5,568 nucleotides of DNA from an uncultured Dehalococcoidia bacterium (GTDB lineage Bacteria; Chloroflexota; Dehalococcoidia; Tepidiformales; Tepidiformaceae): positions 1 to 5,568 of the forward strand of contig CALFYR010000639.1 in NCBI GenBank assembly GCA_937954195.1, in the 5' to 3' direction. A program made the translations under genes and the position numbers. This document shows, one piece after another, positions 4,926 through 5,568 of the stretch (positions are counted from its first letter, which is position 1; each line of letters starts with the position of its first letter). The notes beneath the pieces are model-generated. The model was not told where the DNA came from. It did no database searches and was given only the letters and a program-made list of their open reading frames with translations.

Positions 4926-5363
4926 ATGTCCGACAATCGAGAACCCGCCCGCTACCTCGAACCGACGCAGGAGGCTGGCCGCGCGCTCTTGGAACGCGGG
5001 ATTCAAGGGCCGGTCGTGATGCTCAACCTGCTTCGCTTCCGCGAGGTAGCTGACTACTCGGAACACCCACATCTCGCTCCGGGCGGCGAGATTTCCGGTG
5101 AGGCGGCCTACGCCGTCTATATGGAGCACACGCGTCCGTACCTTGCGGCATCGGGAGGTGAGGTCGTGTTTTATGGGGTGGGCGGGCAGTTCATGGTCGG
5201 ACCACCAGAGGAACGCTGGGACGCCGCGCTGCTCGTCCGTCAGTCATCGATCGCATCGTTCATGGCGTTCGCGGCGAACCCGGATTACCTTGCGGGCATC
5301 GGCCACCGGACCGCGGCGCTGGAAGACTCGCGGCTGCTGCCGCTCATCGAAGAGGAACACTGA
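4926..5363 (+). CDS. DUF1330-like small protein (predicted dimeric alpha/beta barrel)
   Basis: This 145-residue protein resembles the DUF1330 / dimeric alpha-beta-barrel group. A first strand, VVMLNLLRF (30-38), is followed by a loop and the helix SGEAAYAVYMEHTRPYL (57-73). Next come the strand-rich GGEVVFYGVGGQF (77-89), a strand WDAALLVRQ (98-106), and a helix ending in FAANPDYLAGIGHRTAALED. The closing pattern, strand, then 'S..SFMAF..NPDY' and a basic HR pair, is typical of DUF1330. Such proteins have no established general function; related barrels include monooxygenases and stress-related proteins. AGGGA at 4914-4918, 7 nt before the ATG, fixes the start. The gap from the aldolase gene is 27 nt, so it may be in the same transcript, but its base composition differs (no G excess on +), suggesting a separate history. 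The stop is 2 nt from the stop of the convergent gene. Confidence 0.75.
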   Translation: MSDNREPARYLEPTQEAGRALLERGIQGPVVMLNLLRFREVADYSEHPHLAPGGEISGEAAYAVYMEHTRPYLAASGGEVVFYGVGGQFMVGPPEERWDAALLVRQSSIASFMAFAANPDYLAGIGHRTAALEDSRLLPLIEEEH

Positions 5364-5365
5364 CC

Positions 5366-5568
5366 CTAGGCGGCGATCTGGTCTCGGTGCGAGACCATGG
5401 TGCAGACGTCCTGGGTTGCCGCCAAGCCCGCCTCTCGGGCTGCTTTCATGCCTTCGTCGTTGCGGATGCCCACCTGAAGCCACACAGCCTTCGCACCGAT
5501 GGCGATCGCGTCATCGATGATGGGGCCGGTGTGTTCGGAGCGGACGAAGACGTCGACGAGGTCGACGG
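5366..5568 (-). CDS. CoA-binding domain protein, YccU-like (C-terminal part, partial)
   Basis: Reading leftward from base 5566, the minus strand encodes the last 66 residues of a protein that continues beyond the right edge. Blocks VDVFVRSEHTGPIIDDAI, AIGAKAVWLQVGI and AAREAGL..TQDVC match the second half of the YccU-type CoA-binding family. Members are about 140 residues with a Rossmann-like fold related to the CoA-binding domain of succinyl-CoA synthetase. The stop (TAG, CTA on + at 5366-5368) is nearly contiguous with that of the rightward DUF1330-like gene. The N-terminal half with the nucleotide-binding glycines is not visible. Family members are widely distributed and their role is not well defined; binding of CoA is inferred from the family. 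Confidence 0.85.
   Translation of the reverse strand, partial: VDLVDVFVRSEHTGPIIDDAIAIGAKAVWLQVGIRNDEGMKAAREAGLAATQDVCTMVSHRDQIAA
5379..5397. other. 8-bp perfect hairpin just past the rightward cluster, inside the convergent gene
   Basis: TGGTCTCG (5379-5386) pairs exactly with CGAGACCA (5390-5397) around a 3-nt loop. It begins 15 nt after the stop of the DUF1330-like gene, where a terminator for the rightward transcript would be expected, but it lies in the coding end of the convergent CoA-binding gene. No T-tract follows on either strand, so a standard intrinsic terminator is doubtful. Confidence 0.35.

Noticed and set aside
4113..5129. Minus-strand frame of 338 codons opposite the aldolase region
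   Set aside because: Its composition is dominated by Arg, His, Pro and Gln, and it spans several genes on the other strand; no support for expression.

Overview
This window comes from a GC-rich bacterial chromosome with tightly packed genes. The mix of genes (a Uma2-type nuclease, a stand-alone 23S-intervening-sequence four-helix-bundle protein beside a GATTTTG repeat, a YccU-type CoA-binding protein, and R2-like ferritin-fold proteins) fits lineages such as Chloroflexota. That assignment is an inference from gene content, and no marker gene or RNA gene is present to confirm it. No tRNA, rRNA, CRISPR array, transposase or integrase was seen.

Layout. Positions 1-62 (+) hold the last codons of a probable membrane protein, whose stop shares a CTAG palindrome with the stop of the next gene. 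A leftward block follows, transcribed from about 2950 to 59. It holds a ferritin-fold diiron protein with an intact six-ligand metal site (2952-1900), a longer full-length paralog that has lost five of the six ligands (1822-614), and a Uma2 nuclease gene (601-59). A perfect 11-bp intergenic hairpin lies between the two paralogs. A 206-bp divergent regulatory region (2953-3158) separates this block from a rightward cluster: an SDR oxidoreductase (3159-3938), a four-helix-bundle protein (3973-4359), a class II aldolase/adducin-family protein overlapping it by 4 nt (4356-4898), and a DUF1330-like small protein (4926-5363). The right edge holds the 3' end of a convergent CoA-binding protein gene (5366-5568, minus strand), with its stop only 2 nt from that of the DUF1330-like gene.

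How the genes may work together. The most notable content is the active/inactive pair of R2-like proteins. The pairing resembles the arrangement of catalytic and metal-free subunits in multicomponent monooxygenases or in yeast ribonucleotide reductase (Rnr2/Rnr4), but the sequences do not look like canonical members of either. The intact member lacks a tyrosine at the usual R2 radical position. A heteromeric oxidase or oxygenase of unknown substrate is therefore the working hypothesis. The divergent SDR and the aldolase-family protein could act on the same small-molecule pathway, but nothing in the sequence proves this.

Composition is uneven. The R2-like pair, the SDR and the aldolase sit in DNA whose + strand is richer in G than C regardless of coding direction. 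The Uma2 gene, at least in part, and the DUF1330-like gene lack this skew, which may reflect different histories.
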